Positions 9,165 through 17,796 of a stretch of 24,001 nt of DNA are shown one piece after another. The stretch's first letter is position 1; the number at the start of each line of letters is the position of its first letter. The stretch comes from an uncultured Sulfurovum sp. Lineage in GTDB: Bacteria; Campylobacterota; Campylobacteria; Campylobacterales; Sulfurovaceae. The position numbers and the translations under genes were made by a program. The notes beneath the pieces were generated by a model, which was not told the origin of the DNA, did no database searches, and saw only the letters and a list, made by a program, of their open reading frames with translations. The stretch covers positions 1 to 24,001 of the forward strand of contig CACVAU010000056.1 of the NCBI GenBank assembly GCA_902727915.1. Direction: 5' to 3'.

Positions 9165-10215
9165 TGTTGTCAATATTAAAAGTGTCAGCAACAACGCTTT
9201 TGGAACAGGTTTTGTCATTGATAGTGATGAAAAAGGCGTTTTTATACTAACATGCCAACATGTACTCGATGATGTACAAATTCCTGTTGTTGAGAATGTC
9301 TTAGCCAAAATAGTTGCCAAAGGTAGTTTTATTGATATGGCTGTTCTGTATGTTTCTAAACTTCACTTAAATCCACTTCCTCTTCGACCTAAAGATACTA
9401 AAGATGTAGAAGTTGAAGTCATTGGCTTTAGTACGTTTAACAAAACATTAACTCAAAAAAAATACATAAAAGCAATCCTCTATAAAGAATCTATAGAACT
9501 GCACTCAAAAGATAATGATGCCTATTATAATGTCCATCAAATTAAAGCAAATGAAGGATTTAATTTTGAACGTGGGAACAGTGGTTCTCCTGTTATCTCT
9601 ACACAGTCTAATGCTGTTATTGCAATGATTAGTAACAAAAAAGGCTCTGATATTGCCTATGCCATCGATATTGAAAACTTACAAACTGTTTGGAAAGATG
9701 TTCCTACTCAACTTTTCAATAACCATCATAATCACTCAAGACAAAAAGAAACTTTTAAACCCAATATCCATTCCAAACATACTACAGAAAAAAGCTCCTC
9801 TCCCAAAAATAGATTAACTCTTTTAAAATATTTTATTCCAGTTTTACTCATTGTTGCACTGGCTATAATTTATTATAAAACTATCCCAATCCCTCCCACA
9901 GATGAGGCTCAGCCTCCACAATCAATTACAAAAAGATTCATCGTAAAATCAGAAAATAAATTAGAAGAAAAAGCATTTCAGGCTTTAATTGACAAACGAT
10001 ACTATGAAGCACAAGAATATTTTGAAAAACTTGATAAGCTTTATCCAACAAGAAACAACTATTATGGTATTGCAAAGACTTTACAACACAATAAAGCTTC
10101 ACTACATAAAGCAGAAGTTCAACAAGAGGTTATTTCTAAAATTGTAAAGGACTATCCATGGAAGGCACCAGACGGTGTGATAGATGCTCTTAACAAACAG
10201 CTTAAGTCTCTCTAG
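9154..10215 (+). CDS. Membrane-anchored trypsin-like serine protease with C-terminal helical domain
   Basis: Residues about 1-185 form a trypsin-like fold without a signal peptide. It starts with the locus signature FGTGFV, and the triad is complete: His36 in CQHVLDD, Asp61 in IDMAVLYV and Ser143 in GNSGSPV. A basic linker leads to a transmembrane segment at about 223-241 (FIPVLLIVALAIIYY). A charged helical region of about 110 residues with TPR-like character follows (ALIDKRYYEAQEYFEKL). Positive charges before the membrane segment suggest the protease is cytoplasmic and the C-terminal part periplasmic. The gene overlaps the upstream unknown gene by 11 bp, and AAGGA eight bases before the ATG supports this start. 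It faces the minus-strand operon with only 20 bp between stops. It resembles the trypsin modules of that operon, so it probably works with the same system. Its substrate is unknown. Confidence 0.9.
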   Translation: MKNSVVNIKSVSNNAFGTGFVIDSDEKGVFILTCQHVLDDVQIPVVENVLAKIVAKGSFIDMAVLYVSKLHLNPLPLRPKDTKDVEVEVIGFSTFNKTLTQKKYIKAILYKESIELHSKDNDAYYNVHQIKANEGFNFERGNSGSPVISTQSNAVIAMISNKKGSDIAYAIDIENLQTVWKDVPTQLFNNHHNHSRQKETFKPNIHSKHTTEKSSSPKNRLTLLKYFIPVLLIVALAIIYYKTIPIPPTDEAQPPQSITKRFIVKSENKLEEKAFQALIDKRYYEAQEYFEKLDKLYPTRNNYYGIAKTLQHNKASLHKAEVQQEVISKIVKDYPWKAPDGVIDALNKQLKSL

Positions 10216-10235
10216 TTGAGATAAATTTTAAAAAA

Positions 10236-13200
10236 TCATAACCAATACCACTTCAACAACTTAAGCCAGTTTGGACAAGCCTTAGCAAAATCTAGCTTCT
10301 CATACATGTCAAATGTATCTGCAAATGGTCGGTTTTCATAAGGGAAATAGATAGAAACTCCATTTGCGTCTTCCATATAATACCCTATGGTATGATTGGC
10401 AAGGATAAGTTTTTCTAAAACATCTAATAAACTATTAGCCTCTTCCTCTAAAGCTTCAAAGGCTAAACGGTTCTTTACTTTAATCACAAAATCAACCAAG
10501 TCAACATAATCTGTACGATTAAAAAACTGACTATTTTTTAAAGTATAGTATAAATCTTTTTTACTTTGTGTTCTATCAGCTTTTTTTAACTCTTCTCTCA
10601 AAACTTTAGCAAAGCTATCTAGTTTCTTAGTGACTTGCTCCAAATCCATTGTATTTAAAGCCGATTGCGTGACATCTCGCCGTTCATTGGTATGATGTTC
10701 ATCGTGAAAAGCAACAAACTGTCGCCCCATAACAGATGCTGTACTAGACGTATCTAACTCATTTAAAATCCGATGATAATCCCAACCAGAAGCTGGTTCA
10801 AGGTGTTGCGAAGCCACCATCACCGAAGTCTGTTCTCTAAGCTGATAAAGTATCTCAAACATCCCCATCAAACAAGCATCAAAACCAAGCACATCTATCT
10901 TAACTGAAATATCTAAAGCTTTTTGCAACTCTAAGTTATCTAAAAAGTCTTGTGCCGTATCATCAAACCCTAAAGCTATCTCTTCTATCTCTTCAGGAGG
11001 CACAAAATAACGTTCACGAATACGCCCTTTATCATAAACATCAGCATCATCCACACCCGAACCATGCGACCAAAGAATCACAATCAGTTTATCAGAGGGA
11101 TAAGCCTCAACCGACTCTTCTATAAAAGACTTCAGTACTTTAGGGTCACCCGTATTGGTTTCACCTAAATAATCTTCTTTAAGTACTTCACCGTTTTTAA
11201 TGCTCATACGAATGGTATTTGCTTGGTCAACATATTCATTACGATCAAACTGAACCACTATTTGCATGTCTGAGTTTTCAGAAGCTCGCTTTATTGTTTC
11301 TAAATCATTCTCTGCGAATGAAGCTAGGTTATTATCAGCTGCCATATAGATTAGTAGGGTTGTTGTTCCTTGGATTACTTCAAATATTGCCATATTATTC
11401 TCCTCATTTTTTAATGTATTAAAACCTTGAAATATACTTTCTTTATCTTTAGGTATAATTTCTTCTAATATCTCTATTGAGATAGCATAAGCTTCTGATG
11501 TTCCCTCTGTGCTATTTAATATACCAATTACTTTATCATTACTATCAGAGATTAAAGGAGCTCCTCTATTTTCATCATTCATCATGTAATTCTCAGTGAC
11601 TACTTTCCAATACTTATATTTTTGCATCTTCTTATCAATAGATAGTAATTTATCCTCTGTAAGTTCAGCAACCTTTGTTACTAACCTATGCATATTCAGG
11701 TATCTTTGATAAGTCTTAATATATACCTTCCTATTTAAAGCATGATTGGTTTCTAACTCCAATGGTTCACCAGTTACATTTTTAATGTACAATAATAATA
11801 TATTATCATAGCTACCTACTACTTTAGCATCAAAATTATTTATTTTAATTTCTTCTGCATCATCTAAAACTGTAAGCACATAACAACCACTATTATCATT
11901 AGCAATGATAAACCCTGTTCTAAAACTTTCATTATTTTTATAACCCAACCCAAAAGCTGTTTTAACTTTTTTTGTAGATGAAATAACTACAATTGAGGAA
12001 TCTAACTTCCCTTTGACACCTTCAGCTCCTTTAATACTAAAAGGTTGTTGCCTATCAAAAATTTTATTTTCCCCTCCAAAAGTTGTAAGGGTAGGTTCTT
12101 GAAAAAGTTTATTTTCATGAGTTATTTTTTGCATTTTTTCTTTTATTAATTCAAAAAACATATCAATTGTTCCATCAAAAAGACCATTATTCCAAACCTC
12201 TTTTAAAACCTCTATAAAAAGACTATATTTTTGATTTGGAAGGATGTAGGAAGTCTCATCTGCTTTAGAAGCCGTTAAAATTTTAACGGTTGCATTTATT
12301 TTTTCTTGCTCTTCATCAATAGCACTCATATCAGAATCTATTACTTTTTCACTCAAATGGCTTTTACTTTTTGTAGGCATAGGTACTTTAGGAGATGAAA
12401 GGTATCCATCAGATAACAGAAATATTCTAATACCTTCATCAAATAATGCCCATAGTTTATTTAATTCTTTATCAGTAAAAAATCCATCGTACAAAAACCA
12501 CATCCATTTTTTACCCTCATTATCTTGATTAGGCATATTTCCACTATATCCAGAAAAACTAATAAATAAAAAATCTCCTGTACTCAACTTCTTGCTAACT
12601 AGCTCAATAGATTGAACTACTGCCTCCCTTGTTGCACTTTCGTTTAACAATACTTTAGAGGATTCAAAGTTTTGAGATGTTGCAATTTCCTTCATAAATA
12701 ATGCATCAGAGACACTTGTCTTTAATCCACCATCCTCACCATAATGTTTTTTATCAATATAATTTAATCCTATATGGATAGAAACTCCCTTAACAACAGA
12801 CTGCATTAATCCATCAGCCCGTTTCCCATACTCCCCACCTAACTTCCGAAGCGTCTCTGCTCGTAACTTTACAAAAGCCACTTCATCTTTACTAAGGTAA
12901 AGACCTGATGTTGAGTTTGGATTGTCTATAAGTGCTTGAAAATCTACCGATGAATTTAAATTTTCACTAACAAAATGACTCATGCTCTCCTGTAACTTAT
13001 ACGCTGTTGTGGCTGTTAACTGGTTTCTAAAATGCTCTCTAACGCCATCATGAAAGTCAAACGAAACCTTCTTATTTTCATCTACTTCTCTTTTTATTAA
13101 TCCACCTAAAAAAAACTCTGCTAAATGAACTTGACTTGACTCAGGTAACTTCAACTCTTGAAGTACTCTCACTACATGGAAGCTAACAGGTAATACAGAA

Positions 13201-14336
13201 GCATAAAGAGCTAACTTCTGTGCCAAAGGCGAAGCTTGAGACAAGTATCTATTAACTCTATCTTCAACGGAAACATCTTTTTTGTTTTTACTCATGTCAA
13301 CCAAAGGCAACGCTTGTAAGTCATCTAAAATAACTCCATCAATCCATTTGTCTCTTTTTCCATAAATTACCGAACTCCATGAATTCACTGACTCTGGTTC
13401 AAAATTAATGACAGGTAGGTTAAAAGTGATATCATCTTCATCATAATAGCCATCATCACTACGTAAATGTTTGTTTAGCTGTTTAAACGCATGAGAAGTA
13501 AAGCTGGTATGAAAACCTTTATACAAAGAAGTTCCATGCCACATACGCTTAGGGAACATCTGTGTTATGGAAACAGGAATCGACCTTGACCACAACTCCA
13601 ACATTCTAAAGATGTGGTTAGAGTGCCAAGCAGAAGAGACACAGTCACTTACAATAGTTAATAGAGTTTGGTCTCTTAAGCTTAACTTCTTATAGTCAAG
13701 TTCTCTCGTTAACGCCCTATCAGCATAAAGGTGAACACCTTTTTTATTTGATGACAAATAGTAGAAGTCTATACCTTCAAAGACACCAAAACGTTGAATG
13801 GTTTTTTGAAACTCTAAAATTAATTCATTCCATATATCCATGGAAGGACTCTGTTCTATGACCATTACTAAACGAAAATATTTAATTTTCTTAGCTTTCA
13901 CAATAGGTTGAATTAACCTTGTTTTAGCGATAAGTTCAACTGTTTTAGTTTCATCTAACATAAACTCTTGTTTTGAGTCTACTTTAAAATAAAATGATTT
14001 AAAACTTTTTTCCCATGCTCTATAATTAGATAAAGAGAGCTTTTTAGGCATACGTATAGGGTCTGCTTTGATATCTGTTTTCGTCTTACTCACTGCATTT
14101 TCATAAACAGAACTTGCCTCTTCTTTTTCAGCTATTTCTGTCTCTTTGCGTAAATCTTTTCGTTTCTTTTTTAAAGTATCTTTTGGATTTTTATCAACTT
14201 TAATTCCATTATCTATTGACTCTATGGTATCAACTTTTTCTACAACATCAATCATTTCAATTTCATTAAGTAACCAAACCATATCAGCTACTTGTTCAAT
14301 GGTATCTAATGTGAACTCAACCTTTTTATCATCCAT
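10236..14336 (-). CDS. vWA (SAV_2336-like) protein fused to pseudo-caspase, pseudo-trypsin and an intact clostripain (C11) protease
   Basis: This 1366-aa protein is the vWA member of a MoxR-vWA-VMAP ternary system. Residues 1-35 match the helical start of SAV_2336-type proteins (EQVADMVWLL). Residues about 90-300 are a vWA-like domain (VMVIEQSPSM with Glu161 replacing the first MIDAS Asp; LTIVSDCVSSAW), followed by a helical region to about 510. Residues 511-780 are a caspase (C14) fold whose catalytic His and Cys positions hold Tyr597 (FSGYSG) and Tyr645 (LSDGYLSS); its C-terminal motifs EVWNNGLF and FDRQQPFSI remain. Residues about 785-970 are a trypsin fold with Asp844 kept, but no His (LTVLDDAEE) and Arg924 replacing Ser (NRGAP). 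Residues 982-1366 are a C11 clostripain with its dyad, His1091 (LWSHGSG) and Cys1155 (GFDACLMGM). The start lies 14 bases after the MoxR stop. An internal ribosome site precedes Met982. Confidence 0.9.
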   Translation of the reverse strand: MDDKKVEFTLDTIEQVADMVWLLNEIEMIDVVEKVDTIESIDNGIKVDKNPKDTLKKKRKDLRKETEIAEKEEASSVYENAVSKTKTDIKADPIRMPKKLSLSNYRAWEKSFKSFYFKVDSKQEFMLDETKTVELIAKTRLIQPIVKAKKIKYFRLVMVIEQSPSMDIWNELILEFQKTIQRFGVFEGIDFYYLSSNKKGVHLYADRALTRELDYKKLSLRDQTLLTIVSDCVSSAWHSNHIFRMLELWSRSIPVSITQMFPKRMWHGTSLYKGFHTSFTSHAFKQLNKHLRSDDGYYDEDDITFNLPVINFEPESVNSWSSVIYGKRDKWIDGVILDDLQALPLVDMSKNKKDVSVEDRVNRYLSQASPLAQKLALYASVLPVSFHVVRVLQELKLPESSQVHLAEFFLGGLIKREVDENKKVSFDFHDGVREHFRNQLTATTAYKLQESMSHFVSENLNSSVDFQALIDNPNSTSGLYLSKDEVAFVKLRAETLRKLGGEYGKRADGLMQSVVKGVSIHIGLNYIDKKHYGEDGGLKTSVSDALFMKEIATSQNFESSKVLLNESATREAVVQSIELVSKKLSTGDFLFISFSGYSGNMPNQDNEGKKWMWFLYDGFFTDKELNKLWALFDEGIRIFLLSDGYLSSPKVPMPTKSKSHLSEKVIDSDMSAIDEEQEKINATVKILTASKADETSYILPNQKYSLFIEVLKEVWNNGLFDGTIDMFFELIKEKMQKITHENKLFQEPTLTTFGGENKIFDRQQPFSIKGAEGVKGKLDSSIVVISSTKKVKTAFGLGYKNNESFRTGFIIANDNSGCYVLTVLDDAEEIKINNFDAKVVGSYDNILLLYIKNVTGEPLELETNHALNRKVYIKTYQRYLNMHRLVTKVAELTEDKLLSIDKKMQKYKYWKVVTENYMMNDENRGAPLISDSNDKVIGILNSTEGTSEAYAISIEILEEIIPKDKESIFQGFNTLKNEENNMAIFEVIQGTTTLLIYMAADNNLASFAENDLETIKRASENSDMQIVVQFDRNEYVDQANTIRMSIKNGEVLKEDYLGETNTGDPKVLKSFIEESVEAYPSDKLIVILWSHGSGVDDADVYDKGRIRERYFVPPEEIEEIALGFDDTAQDFLDNLELQKALDISVKIDVLGFDACLMGMFEILYQLREQTSVMVASQHLEPASGWDYHRILNELDTSSTASVMGRQFVAFHDEHHTNERRDVTQSALNTMDLEQVTKKLDSFAKVLREELKKADRTQSKKDLYYTLKNSQFFNRTDYVDLVDFVIKVKNRLAFEALEEEANSLLDVLEKLILANHTIGYYMEDANGVSIYFPYENRPFADTFDMYEKLDFAKACPNWLKLLKWYWL
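11391..11405 (-). promoter_or_regulatory. Internal Shine-Dalgarno and ATG before the clostripain domain
   Basis: On the minus strand GAGGAG (11400-11405) is followed by six bases and an ATG (11391-11393) that begins MAIFEVIQG. This is in frame with the long protein, at the junction between the pseudo-trypsin and the C11 domain. It is a stronger start signal than that of the full-length gene. Use of this start would give a free 385-aa clostripain. Otherwise it is a relic of two genes that fused after loss of a stop codon. Confidence 0.6.
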
Positions 14337-14350
14337 AAGAGTACTTTTTA

Positions 14351-15307
14351 TTATTTAGATAACGAATGCCATATAGACTTCAATATCTCTTCTTTATCTG
14401 TATTTAACACTTCTAAATCTTTAAGTGCTAAAAATATTGCATTTAACAATTGATCTGTTGACAACTCTTTACTATTTTTATCTCTTTGCTCTAAAAACTT
14501 ATTGAGAATGTCATGAATTTTTTTATCGTCCTCAGAATTTAAGTTGAGATGAGCTTTAATAATCTTAGTCAGTTTTTCTTTGTTAGGAACTTCTATTTCT
14601 AAATGAATACACCGTCTTAAAAATGCAGGAGGGAATTCACGTTCACCATTACTTGTTAGAATAATTAAAGGAAATTGCTTTGATTCAACTTTACCTCTTA
14701 CAATCTTTACTTTTTCATCACTTCCATACGTATTAACTTCGTGTACATCAGAATTTAACCTTGCTAACTCAGGGATAATAAACTCATTTTCTTCAAAAAC
14801 GTGTAGTAAGTTGTTAGGTAAATCAATATCACTTTTATCTATCTCATCAATTAATAGTACCCTCATAGAATCTGAAGCAAATGCTGTCCCTAACGGACCT
14901 AACCTTACATAATTTCCAATATCACTATTATCTTTAAAACGCTCTTCTTCACTTAATGAACTATCTTGTAGTCTACCTATAGCGTCATATGAATATAAAG
15001 CCTCTTCAAGTGTACTCTTTGTTGTTACTTGCCAATGTAAGACTTTTCCTAACTTTAATTCAAAAGCAACTGCTTTAGCTAAAGAAGATTTTCCCGTTCC
15101 TGGTTTTCCAGTAATTAATAATGGTCTTCTTAAATACAAAGCTGTATTTACCAGTTGCATCTCTTTTGTAGAAGGGATAAAAGTGTTTTGTGTCTTAGTC
15201 GTACCTTTTTCTCTCCAAGGTGGAGGTTTAGGAAGATCTTTAATCTTATCATGAGGTTCTTCCGAACCTTCATAGATCCACCATGACTCTTTTTTTTCTG
15301 TTGACAT
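14351..15307 (-). CDS. MoxR-family AAA+ ATPase of the ternary system
   Basis: This 318-aa AAA+ ATPase couples ATP hydrolysis to remodelling of partner proteins, normally together with a vWA protein. The N-terminus (WWIYEG...PHD.I..LPKPPPWR) is the signature of the MoxR subclass found next to VMAP and SAV_2336-type genes. Walker A is GKPGTGKS (about residues 67-74) and Walker B is LLIDE (151-155). Sensor 1 is in LTSNGEREFPP, and the arginine-finger region is AFLRRC. The C-terminal lid is helical. The start is preceded by AAGGAAA. The gene lies 30 bases after the VMAP gene and 14 bases before the vWA gene, so the three are surely co-transcribed. All catalytic motifs look intact. Its client in this system is unknown. 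Confidence 0.95.
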   Translation of the reverse strand: MSTEKKESWWIYEGSEEPHDKIKDLPKPPPWREKGTTKTQNTFIPSTKEMQLVNTALYLRRPLLITGKPGTGKSSLAKAVAFELKLGKVLHWQVTTKSTLEEALYSYDAIGRLQDSSLSEEERFKDNSDIGNYVRLGPLGTAFASDSMRVLLIDEIDKSDIDLPNNLLHVFEENEFIIPELARLNSDVHEVNTYGSDEKVKIVRGKVESKQFPLIILTSNGEREFPPAFLRRCIHLEIEVPNKEKLTKIIKAHLNLNSEDDKKIHDILNKFLEQRDKNSKELSTDQLLNAIFLALKDLEVLNTDKEEILKSIWHSLSK

Positions 15308-15337
15308 TGTTTTTCCTTTCTTGATTAAATCTTTCCT

Positions 15338-17065
15338 CTAAAACCCAAATCCTTCAAAGCCTTTTGGAGTGACTGGTTTTTTAACATTTTTGTATATTGA
15401 AGGAACTCTATGAGGATCATCCCAAATCAAAATCATTTTTGATTTAAAATCATTTGGGTTGTTCACACAAAAGTCATTAATCTTTACAACCATATCTTCA
15501 ACCTTAACATCACTAAACTCTTTACCAAACCAAGAATTAAACTCTGGTACTTTCTTCTCACTGAGACTACTTGATGGTGCAACTAATATAGAAGCTCCAT
15601 ATTCATATATTGCAGGGAATATATCTGTTTCATCAATGGGAAACTTTGTAATAATAACTTTTGTTGTTCTATTTATCCTTTCTGTCTCTTGCTCTGACTT
15701 CAGAATGGAACCAATAGAACCTAATTTTTTTACTTTATTAGTACTATTATTAGTCTCTTTCCAATTTGCTATCCAATCCTGATAATGGTCTCTATAATTC
15801 TCAACCCTTTCATGGAAACGATAAACTAATCGATATTTAGATGAAATACTATTCCCAACACTCGTTTTCCAAAAATGAATATCTTCTTTCAATAGTACTT
15901 TTGGTAAAATAAACTCCAACAATACATCATTTGGATTAGAAAACTTCTGTAAAAAAAGCATTAATTTATCTAAAAACTTTGCTATTTCATCACTGTTTTT
16001 CAGGTTTATACTTTCCTCTTCAATGACATTTTGATAAGAGATTTCACCTTGTTTAAAAATTTTATCTTCCCAAACCAAAATATTTGCATTATTAAGTTCA
16101 GCATTTTTAACAATGATTTCAATCAAAATATTATAAGACTTATCCAGTTTATTACTTAGACATACTAATGTTTCACCTGATAAAAGTTCCATATTTTTTT
16201 TATGTTCTATCCATGCTTCAAGATTCTGATTTTGAATCTTTTCATTTAAAATTTTTGCTAAACATAAAATTGGTATGTTTCTACTATTATGAGAGTCTTT
16301 ACTCTTGGCAACCATATCAATAATCTGATTAATATCATCAGGTAATATTTCATTATGATTTTTAGGTAGAACTGAATAAACTATTCGTTGAAAAACTTCG
16401 ATATTATTATCAAATATCTCATTTACTACTTGTTTAAGAAGATGAAGGTCAGCCTCCTCTTCATCCAAGACTGAAGATTCTATTAATAAATCAGGAGGCA
16501 TCTGTTCCCATATATCTCGAAGATATTTTATTGAGATAGCATCTGCATGTTTTTTATCATATCGGCTAATCGCTACAGCAAAAACATACCTACTACTGGT
16601 ACTATAAATCGCTGAACCACTATAACCTTGTTCAATACTATCATCTAGACACAAAGAAAGTTCATGAATATCAATAGTAGCTTCATCCGTTTTAATTTGC
16701 GAACTTTTCTTAATTGTCCCCTCAAGTAACTCAAATTTATGATTTCGATTGATATACTTTTTAAATCCTTGAACAGCAAAAGGCATTTTTTCATAAACGG
16801 GTATAGCACTTAACTTTAAAGCTGTACTCTCTAATTTTTCAACCCTAATGACGGCTAAATCAATCTCATTTTTAGCACCAATAGCAACCAAGGTAGCCAC
16901 TTCCCCATTAACCAAAAGAGAGTCTTTTTTACAGGCATCAATAACATGAGCACAAGTAACAATATATGAAACATTATCATCTTTATAAACAACAAAGCCT
17001 GTCCCAAAAGAAGAATTTTCAGAACTTTTAATAATAAAAGTTGAATTGTTATTTGTTGTACTCAT
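15338..17065 (-). CDS. Trypsin-VMAP protein (vWA-MoxR associated protein)
   Basis: This 575-aa protein has two recognisable ends. Residues 1-195 are a trypsin-like domain without signal peptide and with a complete triad: His40 (CAHVIDA), Asp69 (EIDLAVI) and Ser149 (GYSGSA). Residues about 200-370 are helical and poorly conserved; they may hold a death-like or VMAP middle region. Residues about 380-575 match the VMAP C-terminal domain, with FILPKVLL..DIHFW, a central RFHERVENYR segment and the diagnostic ending ILIWDDPHRVP. VMAP proteins are thought to be the adaptor that joins MoxR/vWA to effectors; here the effector protease is fused to the adaptor itself. The ribosome site GAAGGAG overlaps the last codons of the upstream trypco1 gene, whose stop is six bases away, so translation is coupled. 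Confidence 0.93.
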   Translation of the reverse strand: MSTTNNNSTFIIKSSENSSFGTGFVVYKDDNVSYIVTCAHVIDACKKDSLLVNGEVATLVAIGAKNEIDLAVIRVEKLESTALKLSAIPVYEKMPFAVQGFKKYINRNHKFELLEGTIKKSSQIKTDEATIDIHELSLCLDDSIEQGYSGSAIYSTSSRYVFAVAISRYDKKHADAISIKYLRDIWEQMPPDLLIESSVLDEEEADLHLLKQVVNEIFDNNIEVFQRIVYSVLPKNHNEILPDDINQIIDMVAKSKDSHNSRNIPILCLAKILNEKIQNQNLEAWIEHKKNMELLSGETLVCLSNKLDKSYNILIEIIVKNAELNNANILVWEDKIFKQGEISYQNVIEEESINLKNSDEIAKFLDKLMLFLQKFSNPNDVLLEFILPKVLLKEDIHFWKTSVGNSISSKYRLVYRFHERVENYRDHYQDWIANWKETNNSTNKVKKLGSIGSILKSEQETERINRTTKVIITKFPIDETDIFPAIYEYGASILVAPSSSLSEKKVPEFNSWFGKEFSDVKVEDMVVKINDFCVNNPNDFKSKMILIWDDPHRVPSIYKNVKKPVTPKGFEGFGF

Positions 17066-17071
17066 ATAATT

Positions 17072-17398
17072 CTACTCCTTCGGCTTCAACACCAATTTAA
17101 CTTTCAAATTGGCATTAGCATTTCCTTTAGCAATAAAGATATTTCCTTCAGCTGAAAAACCAATACCCACTTCAACCTCTGCTTTTTCCAAAACAACATC
17201 TTGATTTAAAACATTGTAAGCATTGACAATAGGCTGAACACTTTGAATAAGCATTTTTTCAACTGTTCCCATAGAAGTACTTACTCTATCAAGTACCTCA
17301 TCATCTCCACCTGATATCTCTTCTATACCATCCTCATTTGTAGCCACTTCTACTTCCATAAGTAGTCCATTTTCTAGCTTTATTAATTTTTTTGCCAT
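17072..17398 (-). CDS. Trypsin-co-occurring domain 1 (trypco1, CU044_2847-type) protein
   Basis: This 108-aa protein begins KLIKLENGLLMEVEV and ends with a beta-rich section (EVEVGIGFSAEGNIFIAKG...ANLKVKLVL). Both parts fit the small trypco1 family, which is found beside trypsin-like proteases and VMAP genes in bacterial conflict systems. No catalytic residues are evident. In the family it is thought to be a structural or regulatory companion of the protease, perhaps an inhibitor or recruitment module; that role is inference. It has no signal peptide or membrane segment. AAGGA lies before the start. The next gene, trypsin-VMAP, begins six bases after its stop with its ribosome site inside the trypco1 reading frame, which fits a stoichiometric pairing of the two products. 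Confidence 0.88.
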   Translation of the reverse strand: MAKKLIKLENGLLMEVEVATNEDGIEEISGGDDEVLDRVSTSMGTVEKMLIQSVQPIVNAYNVLNQDVVLEKAEVEVGIGFSAEGNIFIAKGNANANLKVKLVLKPKE

Positions 17399-17462
17399 GT
17401 TTATTCCTTAAGTTTTTTATTTTTGCCAATATCACTTTCTTTGTACTAATTAGTGTAGCCAC

Positions 17463-17505
17463 ATCAGATGTTTATGAAGAAGCATAACTTCACTCTTCAT
17501 CTGAT
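17463..17505 (-). other. Imperfect hairpin between the small membrane protein and trypco1 genes
   Basis: The arms ATCAG plus ATGAAGA (17463-17467 and 17474-17480) can pair with TCTTCAT plus CTGAT (17494-17505). They leave a six-base bulge and a 13-base loop. The short palindrome ACATCAGATGT (17461-17471) overlaps one arm, so alternative folding is possible. The structure covers the stop codon of the 99-aa gene and lies in the largest gap of the operon (91 bp). It lacks a T-run, so an mRNA processing or translation-tuning element is more likely than a terminator. Confidence 0.4.
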
Positions 17506-17789
17506 TGAAAAACAGCTAAAATAGCACCCAATGCAAGAATAGTAACAGCCCCAACAAGCAACCAATTTCTCTCTTTTTCTTCAGGCTTATTAACCTCTCG
17601 TGATGTCGTAGTAAATGCTCTAACTGTTTGGACTATTGCCACAAAAATATCTATAAGCATATCTGTCTTACTTATTTGAACTGCTTCTGTATACAAGCTA
17701 TTATTTACTTGTATTGTTTTTGCTATGAGTGGTTGAAAACATAGAAGTATTATTATAAGTATGGGTTTTATGGGGTTGTGGTTTTTCAT
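17490..17789 (-). CDS. Small membrane protein of unknown function
   Basis: This 99-aa protein is of unrecognised family. It has a signal-peptide-like N-terminus (residues about 7-24, PILIIILLCFQPLIA) and a clear transmembrane helix near the C-terminus (about 74-94, WLLVGAVTILALGAILAVF), with an acidic SDEE tail. A middle amphipathic stretch (DMLIDIFVAIVQTVRAF, about 43-59) could also lie on or in the membrane. The gene starts seven bases after the stop of the 131-aa gene, so it belongs to the operon. As a small exported or membrane protein inside a protease operon, it might be a membrane effector, a protease substrate or an anchor. The sequence alone does not decide. A 91-bp gap with a hairpin separates it from trypco1. 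Confidence 0.75.
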   Translation of the reverse strand: MKNHNPIKPILIIILLCFQPLIAKTIQVNNSLYTEAVQISKTDMLIDIFVAIVQTVRAFTTTSREVNKPEEKERNWLLVGAVTILALGAILAVFQSDEE

Positions 17790-17796
17790 TTACGAT

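Noticed and set aside
11500..11980. An active trypsin domain in the vWA protein
   Set aside because: Alignment with the three intact trypsins of the locus shows loss of the catalytic His and replacement of Ser by Arg, so it was called a pseudo-protease.
12380..12810. An active caspase-like domain in the vWA protein
   Set aside because: Both dyad positions are Tyr, so no cysteine-protease activity is expected from this fold.
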